DNA of 64,000 nt from Pseudomonadales bacterium (GCA_024234435.1 JACKOF010000001.1:1240001-1304000); one strand, 5' to 3'. Positions 27,114-37,676 are shown, numbered from the stretch's first letter. The notes: generated by a model from the sequence alone, not told the origin. Translations and numbers: made by a program.

Positions 27114-28196
27114 ATGCTGAATACTATCGACCCCGACAATTACCAACAACAACTGAAGCACAAGCTCGAACGGCTAAAAAACCAGTTTGCCGGACTCGAA
27201 TTACCGCAAATCAGTGTTCTGGCATCCGAACCGCTGAATTTTCGGATGCGGGCAGAATTCCGCATCTGGCACGAAGATGGCCAGGCACATTACGCTATGA
27301 ACCGGCCCGGCGAAAAACGTCCTTACAGGATTGATAATTTCCCGATTGCGTCGAAACTCATCAATCAATTAATGCCTGCACTGTTAAGCGAAATCAATGC
27401 CAGCCCCGTACTGAGTAAACGTCTGTTTAGCGTCGAGTTTTTGTCTTCATTGAGCGGCGAAGTGTTGATCACGCTCATCTACCACAAACCACTGAACGAA
27501 CAGTGGAGAACAGAAGCGAAAACGCTGTCTGCCAAGCTCTCTACTGGTATCATAGGCCGCAGCCGCAAGCAGAAAGTAGTGCTGGATAAAGACTACATCA
27601 CCGAGCGACTGCAGGTCGGCGGTAGACAGTACAGTTATCAGCAGATTGAAAACAGTTTTACCCAACCAAACGCCAGAGTGAATGAAAAGATGCTCGCCTG
27701 GGCGCTCAATTGTAGTCGGAATCTCGGCGGCGATTTACTCGAGCTATACTGCGGTAACGGCAACTTTACCTGCGTACTGGCAGAGAACTTTGAAAAAGTT
27801 CTGGCCACTGAAATATCGAAAATTTCCGTACGCTCGGCACAGCATAATTTTCAGGCAAACGGAATCCACAATATTGTGGTTGTGCGAATGTCCAGTGAAG
27901 AAATTACCCAGGCCTTGAACAATGTGCGCCCATTTCGACGCCTTAGGGAAATAGCACTCAACAATTATAATTTCAGCACTGTCTTTGTCGATCCACCGCG
28001 CGCCGGGCTTGATGACGAGACTCTTGAACTGGTAAGCAAATTCGACAATATCATTTATATTTCCTGTAACCCGGACACGCTGAAAGAGAATCTGGACACC
28101 CTCAACAAAAGTCATCAGGTGCAACAATTCGCCGTGTTCGACCAGTTTCCTTACACCCATCACCTGGAGTGTGGAGCACTGTTGAAAAAAAGATGA
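27114..28196 (+). CDS. trmA: tRNA (uracil-54-C5)-methyltransferase
   Basis: 360 residues. TrmA makes ribothymidine 54 in the T-loop of tRNAs. The Rossmann SAM-binding motif LLELYCGNGNFTCVLA is at ~200, VDPPRAGLD at ~297 and the catalytic cysteine in YISCNPDTL at ~322. The C-terminal catalytic glutamate is in HLECGAL. No N-terminal TRAM domain or iron-sulfur cysteines are present, which excludes RlmC/RlmD. It stands alone behind its own promoter. Confidence 0.96.
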   Translation: MLNTIDPDNYQQQLKHKLERLKNQFAGLELPQISVLASEPLNFRMRAEFRIWHEDGQAHYAMNRPGEKRPYRIDNFPIASKLINQLMPALLSEINASPVLSKRLFSVEFLSSLSGEVLITLIYHKPLNEQWRTEAKTLSAKLSTGIIGRSRKQKVVLDKDYITERLQVGGRQYSYQQIENSFTQPNARVNEKMLAWALNCSRNLGGDLLELYCGNGNFTCVLAENFEKVLATEISKISVRSAQHNFQANGIHNIVVVRMSSEEITQALNNVRPFRRLREIALNNYNFSTVFVDPPRAGLDDETLELVSKFDNIIYISCNPDTLKENLDTLNKSHQVQQFAVFDQFPYTHHLECGALLKKR

Positions 28197-28217
28197 TGCT
28201 GCCCAGCGACATCCGTA

Positions 28218-29309
28218 CTAAAAATCGTAATTGACACCAACAGACAACCGCAAATCATCACTGTCAGGGCGACTGCCATCACGACTCATTTGCGGCTCTT
28301 CAACTCGATCCATATAAAGTTTCACATTGAGATCGAGGTTGTTCAGCAAACCAACAGATATACCGGTTTCAAGGTAGTGAATCATCTTGCCAACATTTTC
28401 ATCAACTACTTTCAGGTTATACCGAAAATCGTAATCAATATTTGACGTCAGCGCGATTTCGTAACGGGTTCCTAGCGCAAACACTGCCGAAGATTCACTG
28501 TCGTCACGCCCTTCCGGAACTTCATCAAAAACGGTGTACTGATAACTCGGACCTGCGGTAACATCCCAGCTCACCCGTTTTTTCGCCAACAATTTGTAAC
28601 CCAAAGCAATACCGGCGGTGACCCTGTTCTCAATGTTTTGAAATGGATCTCTGAAATATTCGACGTCAGGCAGCCGGAGAAACAGTTTATCGGAAAGAAA
28701 CCAGTCAAACGAACTGCTTAACAGGTGGCTGTTGCCTGTTTCAACATTATCCGTTTCACTGAAACTGGCCGTGTAATCCGTCAACCAGCGAGAGCTTCCG
28801 GTAATTCGTTTTAATTCAATATCTGTCACATAATCAAGCTGGTCAGTATTGCCGCTACGAACATCCAGCCCAAAACTCACTGACCGCTTCCAGGGACTTT
28901 CGGTCGGTTTCTCTGCTGCAGGAATAGAAACCAGCTGCCGGCGCGGAATCTGCTGTGACTTCTCCGATGTTAATACATCAATATTTTGCTGATTGATCAA
29001 CAGTCTGCCTTCTAACACCTGCCCATCAGTCGTTCGCAATGTCTGTGTTTTGGCAGTACGAAGCTCGGCAATATCTGCCCATTTAAGCGTCAGCTTCCCC
29101 AGCTTGGCACTGACAAACTCAAGTTCATCGTCGTAAAGCGCAACCACTTTTCCTTTCAACCACTCATCAGAGGTTAGCCTGACCCAGTCATGCTGCCGGG
29201 GCGAAGGATCATTGTCACCAGACCAGACAACAGGTTCAGCTCCGGCAGACGGCAGGAATATTGTCAATACCAGGGAGAAAAAGAGGCCCGGCAACACAGT
29301 TTTATTCAT
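28218..29309 (-). CDS. DUF481 outer-membrane-type protein
   Basis: 363 residues from the ATG at 29309, where a clear signal peptide starts (TVLPGLFFSLVLTIFLPSAGA). An N-terminal ~110-residue part looks like a small beta domain (KGKVVALYDDELEFVSAKLG). The DUF481 region follows, with many alternating beta strands (SVSFGLDVRSGNTDQLDYVT) and a C-terminal aromatic residue (VGVNYDF), the typical signal of an outer-membrane barrel. Function unknown; often called salt-induced outer membrane protein. Separate from rmuC by 25 bases and probably read with it. Confidence 0.88.
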   Translation of the reverse strand: MNKTVLPGLFFSLVLTIFLPSAGAEPVVWSGDNDPSPRQHDWVRLTSDEWLKGKVVALYDDELEFVSAKLGKLTLKWADIAELRTAKTQTLRTTDGQVLEGRLLINQQNIDVLTSEKSQQIPRRQLVSIPAAEKPTESPWKRSVSFGLDVRSGNTDQLDYVTDIELKRITGSSRWLTDYTASFSETDNVETGNSHLLSSSFDWFLSDKLFLRLPDVEYFRDPFQNIENRVTAGIALGYKLLAKKRVSWDVTAGPSYQYTVFDEVPEGRDDSESSAVFALGTRYEIALTSNIDYDFRYNLKVVDENVGKMIHYLETGISVGLLNNLDLNVKLYMDRVEEPQMSRDGSRPDSDDLRLSVGVNYDF

Positions 29310-29334
29310 GGTTGCACTCTCGAAGAATAAATGA

Positions 29335-30588
29335 TTATTTGAGTTTCTGTTGTTGTTCCTGATGCTCGGATTCCACAATCAAATCCTCCGGCAACTGCCG
29401 TTTTGAACGAGCACCGAGTTGCTTGATGTCTTCAAATTTTTTCACCAGATTACCACGCCCTTCCACCAGTCGGCGGCGGGTTTGCAGCCAGGCATCATGA
29501 CTTTTGTCAATGTGGCGTCCTACCTCATCCAGTGATTCCACCACCAATACCAGTTGGTCGTACAGCTTGCCCGCTTCGGCAGCAATTTTCTCGGCATTGC
29601 GGTTCTGATCTTCGTAGCGCCAGATATTGTGGATGGTGCGCAAGGTCGCCAGCAGCGTACTGGGGCTTACCAGAATAATGCCTTTATCGTAAGCATCCCG
29701 AAACAGGGTGTGATCGTTCTGCAGCGCCAACATAAAGGCAGCCTCAACCGGAACAAAAATCAGCACAAAATCGAGTGTATTGACACCTTCAAGCTGTTCG
29801 TAAGCTTTGCGACTCAAACCCGCAATATGAGTACGGATAGATTGCGAATGCTGCTTAAGAAACAATTGCTGTTCCTCTTTAGAATCGGCCCGGCAATAGC
29901 GTTCGTAATCTGTTAACGACACCTTGGCGTCAATAACGATATCCCGCTGATCCGGCAGGTGTACAATCACATCAGGATTCCTGCGTCGCCCTTCCTCATC
30001 CTTCAACGAAACCTGAGTTTCATATTCACGCCCCTTGCTTAACCCGGACTCTTCCAGCAAGCGCTCCAGAACTACCTCACCCCAGTTACCCTGAAATTTG
30101 CTGTCACCTTTCAGGGCATTGGCGAGTTGAATGGCATCTTCACCAACACGTTGAGCCTGTTTCTGTAATTCCACTACCTGCCCCAGCAGCTTATTGCGTT
30201 CAGCATTTTCCTTATCGTAGGCATCTTCAACTTTCTTGCGAAAATCACCAATCTCCCGGCGCAGAGGATCAATAGAAATATCCAGCGCCTGTTTGCTTTG
30301 TCGGGCAAATTTTTCCTGTTTATCATCAAAAATTCGATTAGCAAGATTTTCAAACTCCTGCGTCAGGTTCGCACGTGCCTGTCGCAGTAATTCAAGCTGC
30401 TCTTCATAACGGATTTTGTCGGCATTTAACCGGGTCTCCAGCACGGCTATATCAGATTTTGACTGGGCCATTATGTCCGCCAGTTTGCGACTATTAAGCA
30501 AACGGCTAATCAAAAAAGCAAAAACACCGCCAACCACTAACCCGAGCAGCAAAAAAATTACGTGGTCATATGTGATTGAAAGATTCAT
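29335..30588 (-). CDS. rmuC: DNA recombination protein RmuC
   Basis: 417 residues. An N-terminal membrane helix (VIFLLLGLVVGGVFAFLI) leads to a long coiled coil (~30-150) and the RmuC domain (~150-370), a predicted nuclease fold with VIDAKVSLTDYERYC. RmuC limits DNA inversion and rearrangement in E. coli. An acidic/Gln-rich tail ends the protein (EHQEQQQKLK). It is followed closely by the DUF481 gene, with no known functional link. Start ATG at 30588. Confidence 0.94.
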   Translation of the reverse strand: MNLSITYDHVIFLLLGLVVGGVFAFLISRLLNSRKLADIMAQSKSDIAVLETRLNADKIRYEEQLELLRQARANLTQEFENLANRIFDDKQEKFARQSKQALDISIDPLRREIGDFRKKVEDAYDKENAERNKLLGQVVELQKQAQRVGEDAIQLANALKGDSKFQGNWGEVVLERLLEESGLSKGREYETQVSLKDEEGRRRNPDVIVHLPDQRDIVIDAKVSLTDYERYCRADSKEEQQLFLKQHSQSIRTHIAGLSRKAYEQLEGVNTLDFVLIFVPVEAAFMLALQNDHTLFRDAYDKGIILVSPSTLLATLRTIHNIWRYEDQNRNAEKIAAEAGKLYDQLVLVVESLDEVGRHIDKSHDAWLQTRRRLVEGRGNLVKKFEDIKQLGARSKRQLPEDLIVESEHQEQQQKLK

Positions 30589-30642
30589 GACTGCATTCTA
30601 CCAATGACGTCAGTGGTAAACACTGCCGTGCGCAAGAAAAGA

Positions 30643-31512
30643 TTACGTTGTTTTATCCGTGTCTGATTTCTGGCCCGAAACCCTCGCTCCCTGAAATTTC
30701 CGTCTTTGCTCGCCCACACCGGCTTCGGGGGGAGTACAAAGAAAAATTCCTTCCGGTGTTTCTTCCGCAACCGTTCTAATCACTGGCGCAGGCTGGGCCA
30801 GCTCAGACATCAGTTGCTCTACGGTGCTGTGCTGCATAAGGCGAAGGCAGTTCATTTCCGTGGGAAATACCATGTTTATTTCACCCTGCTGCAGTTGTTG
30901 CATCAACATACCCAGAGGGCTCCAGTAAGCCGCATCCAGTTCACCCGGATCGTATTGGCCCTGTTGATCTCCCGGCTCCAGGGCCAGAAAGAAATCCGTC
31001 TCAAACCGTGGTTTTACCACTGCTGGCGCCACCCACCTGGCAAAATGAACCAGGCTGTCTATCTCCAGCACCAATTGCTCTTGGCTGACAAACTGTTCGA
31101 AACTCAACAGATCATCCACTAACGCCTTTCTGTAATGGGACAACACAGCCGTTTCAGCGGCAGACAAAAAATTTCCAGTGCGATCTGAAGCCAGTAACAA
31201 ACCGGTTTCTTCAAACAATTCCCGAATAGCATTAATACGGTAGGGTAACAACGGGTCATCTGCATCCAATTTTTTGGCAAACTCAATATCCTGCCTGTCC
31301 AGAGCGCCGCCGGGGAATGCCGTAGCACCGGGAGCAAAGCGCATTTGTTGATTGCGCCTTACCACAAACAGTTCAACATCCTGCTCACCCTCACGCAGTA
31401 AAATAATGCTGGCAGAAGGTCTCGGCTGGCTGGCGACGGGAATTTTAATTGACTGATTCACTATCCGGTATTCCGTTTTATCGTGGCGTTCATTGTGCGA
31501 TGATTGCCGCAT
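30643..31512 (-). CDS. NUDIX hydrolase
   Basis: About 289 residues. SASIILLREGEQDVELFVVRR begins the NUDIX fold; the box is split by an insertion, with AFPGGALD (~85) followed after ~25 residues by RELFEETGLLL (~115), giving the metal-binding REx2EE. The layout is that of NUDT19/RP2p-like acyl-CoA or nucleotide diphosphatases, but the substrate is unproven. The C-terminus contains TPPEAGVGEQRRKFQGARVS. An ATG at 31512 was chosen over a start at 31533. Divergent from the AddB-like gene. Confidence 0.87.
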   Translation of the reverse strand: MRQSSHNERHDKTEYRIVNQSIKIPVASQPRPSASIILLREGEQDVELFVVRRNQQMRFAPGATAFPGGALDRQDIEFAKKLDADDPLLPYRINAIRELFEETGLLLASDRTGNFLSAAETAVLSHYRKALVDDLLSFEQFVSQEQLVLEIDSLVHFARWVAPAVVKPRFETDFFLALEPGDQQGQYDPGELDAAYWSPLGMLMQQLQQGEINMVFPTEMNCLRLMQHSTVEQLMSELAQPAPVIRTVAEETPEGIFLCTPPEAGVGEQRRKFQGARVSGQKSDTDKTT

Positions 31513-31592
31513 GACTACAACCAAAGCAACCAAAGCAACCAGAACCTGTCGCGACCAGCCGACAGCAAGTCCAACACAATTTTTCTTGTTAT

Positions 31593-34271
31593 ATGCTGCG
31601 ACCTCTTTTTGATATCGGCACTCTGACGAGTGCCATCGAATCCGGAGCCCTGATTATTACCGCCAACAATCGCCTGGCCAGCAAAATTCATCAGGCTTGG
31701 GGTAAGCATCAGGTCGACCAGGGGTTCAAGACCTGGCACCCACCCGAAGTCCACTCGTTGGAAAGTTGGTTGCTCGAAAACTGGCAGCACTGTTGTGATG
31801 CCGGAATAGCTCCTTGCTGCCATCACTTGCCCGTCTCACCACAGCAGGAAAGGATACTTTGGGAGCTGGCAATTACTACAGATCCTCATCGCCCTCCGCT
31901 GGTGGTTCCTTCCTCCTATGCCAGTTCAGCGCAGCAGGGTTATACCATTATTCAGCAATGGCAAATCCCCGACGCAATATTGACCACCGATGCCCCGCAT
32001 TTATTTCGCTGGATATCAAATTTTCGTGACTTAATGTCTCAGCGCCACCTGATAACACTCAGTGATTGCGCCTTGCAGCTGAAAGAAATCATGACCGGGG
32101 GACAACTAACACGGCACCAACGGATACTGACCGTAGGCTTTCAAACCCTGCCACCTCTCTACCACAAGCTGTTAATAAGCGCTTGCCGGGAACTGGAAAT
32201 TCCGGTCAGAGAACAACCTGTGAACTCGACTTGCGCCAGAAAAATCGGCCTCCCCGACGAAATACAGGAGTTGCAGGTGGCTGCAACATGGGCAGCCAGA
32301 ACAGTTGCTGCCGAACCCGATTGTCGAATAGGCATTGTCGTTCCGGACCTGGCTCGCCTGCGCCCCCAGGTCGAACGCATCTTTCTCAAACATCTACTAC
32401 CGGATAACCGACAACAAACCTTCTCGTCAATCACGCCGCCCTTTAATATTAGTGCCGGTATTCCATTGGCCGAAACGCCCATGGTGATGACAGCCATGGC
32501 ATTGCTCAACCTGAACAGAAACGAGCAAGCCCTGAGCGATTGCTGCCAGTTGTTGAACAGTTTCTTTTGGGGTGAGGACAATCTGCCTGTTCGGGCAACA
32601 GCTGAGGAGCAGTTACGCAACCTGGCTAAATTCAGAATCCGCACCAGCGAATTCCGTTACCAGCTTTCCCGGGCGGCAGACCTGTATAGGGAAGATGGCA
32701 GCACCCCGGCACTCGCCGCCGGTCTGGAACAATTTGAAGCGCTGCGACGACAGTCCGCCACCCGAAACAACTTCAGTGGCTGGGCCACACTGTTCTGCGA
32801 ACAACTCCGCGCCACGAACTGGCCCGGAGACCGCACGCTGGACAGCATCGAATACCAGCAACAGCAACACTGGCTACAACTGATAGAGCAGTTCTCGGCA
32901 CTGGACCAGTTGCGCATTGAAGTTGATTTATACGAAGCCTTGCGCCATCTGCAACAATTTGCCAGACAGACAGTTTTTCAACCAGAAACGCCGGATTCTC
33001 CCATCCAGATCCTGGGTCTGCTGGAATCTGCAGAGCTGCGTTTTGATCACCTCTGGGTTATCGGAATGAACGACAGGCAGTGGCCACAACCCTGCCAGCC
33101 TCACCCGTTGCTTGGCACATCTATCCAGCGGGAATACCGGACACCCCGTTCAAGCCCGGAAAAGGAACTGCAGCTCGCTCAGGAACAGATCGACGGCTAT
33201 CTCTGTAACGCAGCCGAGGTTGTCTTCAGCTACAGCCTTAAAGACAAAGACCGCCAACTATCCTGTACCCCCTTAATAGAGAACATCGGCAACATCAACA
33301 TTGAGCAGTTGCTGGAAAATGGCGATGCTCAAGAGGCCTTGTATCAACCGGCACTACTTGAACAAGTGGACTGCAGCCGTGGCCCGGCGTTGCCAATGAC
33401 CAATCAACCCGTTAAAGGTGGCAGTGCCATTTTCGACACACAGGCCGCCTGCCCTTTTAATGCTTTCGCCCGTTACCGCCTGGGTGCCCACAGCCCTCCG
33501 GAACCTGGCCTGGGACTAAGTGCAAGGGACAGAGGTTCACTGTTACACCTTTGCCTGGAGTACATCTGGTATCAACTAAAAGACCAGAAAAGTCTTCTAC
33601 GGCTGACAGAACAACAACTCGATCAGCTACTGAATGCTGCTATCACTGACAGCCTATCCCGCTGGCAGCAAAGTCACCCGGAACTGCTGGGCGAACGGTT
33701 TACCCGGCTGGAAACCCAGCGTCTTCAGCGGTTGCTGAAGCGCTGGCTGGAACTGGAAAAACAGCGCTCACCGTTCCGTATTAAAGAGATTGAGGCACAT
33801 CACGACATTGTATTTGCCGATTTACCGATGAGTTTACGGATTGACCGGGTAGACCTTCTGGAAAATGACAAACAATTTATTATCGACTACAAAACAGGCA
33901 ATCCCGGTATCAGTAGCTGGATGGGTGAACGCCCGGAACAACCACAATTACCACTCTACGCCCTGAGCAGCGGAGAAGAGGTTGTCGGCATTGCATTTGC
34001 CGCCATTAATGCCGAGCAGCAATGTTTTATCGGTGTGACTGGTCAGGACAGCATCGCACCGGGATTAACTGTTATCAACACGGACAACAACCCGAACGGC
34101 TGGCACGAATTACGGCTTCAATGGCGCACCGAACTGGCACAACTGGCTGACGAATTTAAACGTGGCGATGCCGAGGTCTGCTTTTACAATCGCGCGGTAG
34201 CCCAATGGCAGGCGGAATTACTGCCGTTAAACCGCTGGCCGGAATACACCGCATCAGAGATAGAATCTTGA
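31593..34271 (+). CDS. AddB-like PD-(D/E)XK exonuclease, DNA repair protein
   Basis: 892 residues. An inactivated helicase-like N-terminal region (IITANNRLASKIHQAW, no Walker A) is followed by an AddB/UvrD-like middle. The C-terminal nuclease carries FIIDYKTGNPG (~765) with catalytic Asp and Lys, preceded by conserved DRGSLLHLCLEYIW (~645). The iron-sulfur cysteine set of Firmicute AddB is not evident; only one Cys precedes the nuclease (AACPFNAFARY). NCBI groups such proteins as probable DNA repair protein. It overlaps the helicase gene by 4 bases (TTGA), so both are made together, presumably as one AddAB-type end-processing complex. Confidence 0.88.
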   Translation: MLRPLFDIGTLTSAIESGALIITANNRLASKIHQAWGKHQVDQGFKTWHPPEVHSLESWLLENWQHCCDAGIAPCCHHLPVSPQQERILWELAITTDPHRPPLVVPSSYASSAQQGYTIIQQWQIPDAILTTDAPHLFRWISNFRDLMSQRHLITLSDCALQLKEIMTGGQLTRHQRILTVGFQTLPPLYHKLLISACRELEIPVREQPVNSTCARKIGLPDEIQELQVAATWAARTVAAEPDCRIGIVVPDLARLRPQVERIFLKHLLPDNRQQTFSSITPPFNISAGIPLAETPMVMTAMALLNLNRNEQALSDCCQLLNSFFWGEDNLPVRATAEEQLRNLAKFRIRTSEFRYQLSRAADLYREDGSTPALAAGLEQFEALRRQSATRNNFSGWATLFCEQLRATNWPGDRTLDSIEYQQQQHWLQLIEQFSALDQLRIEVDLYEALRHLQQFARQTVFQPETPDSPIQILGLLESAELRFDHLWVIGMNDRQWPQPCQPHPLLGTSIQREYRTPRSSPEKELQLAQEQIDGYLCNAAEVVFSYSLKDKDRQLSCTPLIENIGNINIEQLLENGDAQEALYQPALLEQVDCSRGPALPMTNQPVKGGSAIFDTQAACPFNAFARYRLGAHSPPEPGLGLSARDRGSLLHLCLEYIWYQLKDQKSLLRLTEQQLDQLLNAAITDSLSRWQQSHPELLGERFTRLETQRLQRLLKRWLELEKQRSPFRIKEIEAHHDIVFADLPMSLRIDRVDLLENDKQFIIDYKTGNPGISSWMGERPEQPQLPLYALSSGEEVVGIAFAAINAEQQCFIGVTGQDSIAPGLTVINTDNNPNGWHELRLQWRTELAQLADEFKRGDAEVCFYNRAVAQWQAELLPLNRWPEYTASEIES

Positions 34272-37200
34272 CCACCATTACCGATCATCATCAGCGCCAG
34301 CAAGCCCTCGATCCGAACCAGTCTTTTGCGGTGTCCGCACCGGCAGGCTCCGGCAAAACCGAGCTACTGACCCAGCGCGTATTGAAGTTGCTGGCCCAGG
34401 TTGATAAACCCGAAGAAATTCTCTGCCTGACCTTCACCCGCAAAGCCGCCGGAGAAATGACCCAGCGCATTATCGCCGCCCTGCAACTGGCCCGCGAAGA
34501 TATCCCCCCGGAACAACCCCACGCTTACCAGACATGGCAACTTGCCCGTGAAGCCTTACAGCAGGATGCCAAAAAAAACTGGCAGTTATTACAGTCTCCT
34601 AATCGTTTGCGAATACAGACTATCGATGGCTTTTGCCGAAACCTCGCACAACAGCTCAGTCTGGAAAGTGGTTTGAATACAACCAGTGAACCGCTGGACC
34701 AACCCGCCCCTCATTACCGCGAGGCTGCCAGTGAGTTTCTGTTAAACCAGCTCAACAGAAATGGCTATCTGGGCGACGCGGTAGGAACGCTTTTGCAACA
34801 CCTGGACAATAACCTCAATAAACTGGAGCAGTTGTTAATCGGCCTGCTGGAAAAACGCGAACAGTGGCTGCAGCATCTGATCAGTGCCAGAGACGCCAGG
34901 CCCTACCTTGAGCAATTTCTGCAGCAAACCATTCAGGAAACACTGGAAACCCTTGCTGCGCAGTTGCAACCAGTCGCGAGCGACCTCTGTTTGCTGGCGG
35001 ACTACGCTGCACAGAACCTTGTGAACAGAGCATCCGAATCCACTGTTTGCAACTGCCTCGGCCTGACCGGGCTGCCCCCTTGTACCGCGGAGGCTATGGC
35101 GCAGTGGCAGGGACTGGTGAATCTGTTAATCACAGCCAGCGACAGCGATCCCGGTTGGCGCACTGATCGGGGTATCAATATCAAGCTCGGTTTTCCAACA
35201 GCAAAAGACGACCCCGAATTCGGTGAGCTGCGTAAAACGGCTTTTCGGGATTTGCTAAGCTGGTGTCGCGACCAGTCAGGACTGTTGGACACATTACTCG
35301 AAGTACGCTATCTGCCCTCTGAGCAATACTCTGACAGCCAATGGCAAACACTGGATGCGCTCACAAAATTATTACCTGCGCTGGCTGCTCAACTGCAATT
35401 GCACTTTCAGCAGGAAAGCTGTTGTGACTTCACCGAAATCACCTTGGCGGCCCAGCGAGCACTTGGCGACCAGGATAACCCGACAGATCTGACATTGAGC
35501 CTCGATTATCGCATTCAGCATATTCTGATTGATGAATTCCAGGACACTTCGTCCATACAATTCGACATACTTCGCCTGCTGACTCAGGGCTGGCAGATCG
35601 GTGATGGTCGCAGCCTGTTTATCGTTGGCGATGGTATGCAATCGCTTTACGGCTTTAGGAATGCCAATGTGGGCCTGTTTCTGGAAGCCCGCAGCCAACC
35701 AATAGGCAATATTGAACTGACGCCTCTGGATTTGCAGGTTAACTTCCGCTCCCAGGCCGGGATTATTGACTGGGTGAATGACGTTTTTAAACTGGCTTTC
35801 CCGTCGCGGGACAATATCGCTCGTGGTGCCGTTTGTTACGCCCCGGCTACACCCTTTCACCCAGCACTGGACGGCAACGCTGTCACGGTGGACGCTTTTT
35901 TTGACCATCCCGACCATATTGCCGAAGCAACCCGTATAGTGGAGCTGGTCAGTGAGGCCAGGCTGGAAAACCCAAAGGGTTCGATTGCCATTCTGGTGCG
36001 CAACCGAAGGCATCTTGAGAATATCCTGCCTGCGCTCCATCAGGCCGGGCACCGCTGGCAGGCTTCGGACATTGATCCTCTGGCTCAGCGAATGCCGGTC
36101 ATCGATCTGATGTCGCTCACCCGCGCCCTGCTCTCTCCGGCAGATCGCATCGCCTGGCTTTCGATCTTGCGCGCGCCCTGGTGCGGACTGGACCTGTACG
36201 ACCTTTATTACCTGGCCAATACACCCATCACCGAAAGCCCTGCTACTGCCAGCAGATACCCATTGCTGCTATTACAGTTAATGCACTACCAGCAGGTCAG
36301 TGAACTCTCTGAGTCCGGAAAAAAAATTCTTCAGCGTATTAGCGACGTGATCATTCCCGCCTGGCAACAACGGCAGCGTCTGCCGTTACGCAACTGGGTT
36401 GAAAGCGTCTGGCAGGCATTGGGCGGACCTTCAGCCCTGCGCCAACCAGCAGATATGGACCACTGCCTGCAGTATTTCGATCTGTTGGAAGGACACAATC
36501 CAATCACCGATTGGCCAACCTTTGAGCAAGCAGTCACCGCCCTGTATGCGGCCCCAGATCCTGTTGCTGATAGCAGCCTTCAGATTATGACCATCCACAA
36601 AGCCAAGGGGCTCGAGTTTGACACTGTCATTATTCCGGGCCTGAATCGCAGCGGAGGTAACGACAAACAACAATTGCTAATGTGGCGAGAAAGGATCACG
36701 CAAAAAGGACAACAACAATTATTAATTGGCCCCCTGCAAGCCAGTGGCGATGATAAAGACCCCCTCTACCGGCACTTGCAACAGGAAACAAAGGAAAAAA
36801 ACCGACTTGAGAGCACCCGCGTTATCTATGTGGGGGCAACCCGGGCTATCAGCAAACTACACCTGCTTTTTAATATCAGAACCGGAAAAAAACCGGCCAA
36901 CAATAGCCTGCTGGCCAGATTGTGGCCCTGGATGGAGTCGGCAGTCCAACAACGTCACCCCTGTGTCAGTACCCATCAATTTGTCGATACGACCGAAGAG
37001 CGGGAGTATACCAAGACCCGTTTCACGCACATACACCGGCTATCCGCGAACTGGCAACAGAATACAGTGGTGGCAAAACTGCGTGACATTCAGAATCCCC
37101 CACAAAAAACAGGATCATCGTCCGCTGTTGTTATCGAGACACTTAACAGTGATGCCCGTCATACCGGCACCGTTCTGCACCGTATTCTCAAACAAATAAC

Positions 37201-37672
37201 CTATGAAGGTGTTCACTCATGGAGCACGCAAACGGTGACTCAACGCCTGACCGCATGGGACCTTCAGCTTCGATATTTGGGAATGACCAACACCGAACAG
37301 GCACTGATCAAACTACAGCAGGCTGTTATCACGATGTTGAATGATCCCAAGGCACAGTGGCTCCTTGATCACCAGCACCAGCACAGCCAGTGTGAGCTGC
37401 CGCTTGGCTACCTTGATGAGGAACAGCAACCACGCACAGCCATTATCGATCGAACCTTTATTGATAACGGTATTCGCTGGGTAGTCGATTACAAAAGCTC
37501 TCAGCCTGATGAGAACGAGTCAGTAGATGCATTTCTCGCTCAACAGAAAAGCACTTATCGCCACCAGCTGGCGCTTTATGAAAAGCTGTTCAGGCAATTG
37601 GAATCATTGCCAGTAAGAACAGCTCTTTACTTTCCATTTTCCAGTATTTTCGAAGTCTTTGAGGGGCAGTAG
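34268..37672 (+). CDS. AddA-like UvrD/Rep-type helicase-nuclease
   Basis: 1134 residues from TTG at 34268, which overlaps the upstream TGA; an ATG at 34205 inside the AddB-like gene is the alternative. SF1A helicase motifs are complete: Walker A SAPAGSGKTELL (~27), motif Ia LTFTRKAAGEM, DExx box ILIDEFQDTSS (~420), QxxxGFR (VGDGMQSLYGFRNAN), motif IV NFRS and motif VI VGATRA. The C-terminal PD-(D/E)XK domain has RWVVDYKSSQP (~1077). Together with the preceding nuclease it should resect double-strand ends in place of RecBCD. A hairpin with a U-run follows the stop. Confidence 0.9.
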   Translation: MTTITDHHQRQQALDPNQSFAVSAPAGSGKTELLTQRVLKLLAQVDKPEEILCLTFTRKAAGEMTQRIIAALQLAREDIPPEQPHAYQTWQLAREALQQDAKKNWQLLQSPNRLRIQTIDGFCRNLAQQLSLESGLNTTSEPLDQPAPHYREAASEFLLNQLNRNGYLGDAVGTLLQHLDNNLNKLEQLLIGLLEKREQWLQHLISARDARPYLEQFLQQTIQETLETLAAQLQPVASDLCLLADYAAQNLVNRASESTVCNCLGLTGLPPCTAEAMAQWQGLVNLLITASDSDPGWRTDRGINIKLGFPTAKDDPEFGELRKTAFRDLLSWCRDQSGLLDTLLEVRYLPSEQYSDSQWQTLDALTKLLPALAAQLQLHFQQESCCDFTEITLAAQRALGDQDNPTDLTLSLDYRIQHILIDEFQDTSSIQFDILRLLTQGWQIGDGRSLFIVGDGMQSLYGFRNANVGLFLEARSQPIGNIELTPLDLQVNFRSQAGIIDWVNDVFKLAFPSRDNIARGAVCYAPATPFHPALDGNAVTVDAFFDHPDHIAEATRIVELVSEARLENPKGSIAILVRNRRHLENILPALHQAGHRWQASDIDPLAQRMPVIDLMSLTRALLSPADRIAWLSILRAPWCGLDLYDLYYLANTPITESPATASRYPLLLLQLMHYQQVSELSESGKKILQRISDVIIPAWQQRQRLPLRNWVESVWQALGGPSALRQPADMDHCLQYFDLLEGHNPITDWPTFEQAVTALYAAPDPVADSSLQIMTIHKAKGLEFDTVIIPGLNRSGGNDKQQLLMWRERITQKGQQQLLIGPLQASGDDKDPLYRHLQQETKEKNRLESTRVIYVGATRAISKLHLLFNIRTGKKPANNSLLARLWPWMESAVQQRHPCVSTHQFVDTTEEREYTKTRFTHIHRLSANWQQNTVVAKLRDIQNPPQKTGSSSAVVIETLNSDARHTGTVLHRILKQITYEGVHSWSTQTVTQRLTAWDLQLRYLGMTNTEQALIKLQQAVITMLNDPKAQWLLDHQHQHSQCELPLGYLDEEQQPRTAIIDRTFIDNGIRWVVDYKSSQPDENESVDAFLAQQKSTYRHQLALYEKLFRQLESLPVRTALYFPFSSIFEVFEGQ

Positions 37673-37676
37673 GGCC

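Noticed and set aside
31518..31545. Short tandem repeat of CAACCAAAG between the NUDIX and AddB-like genes
   Set aside because: Only about three copies, no feature attached; likely slippage.
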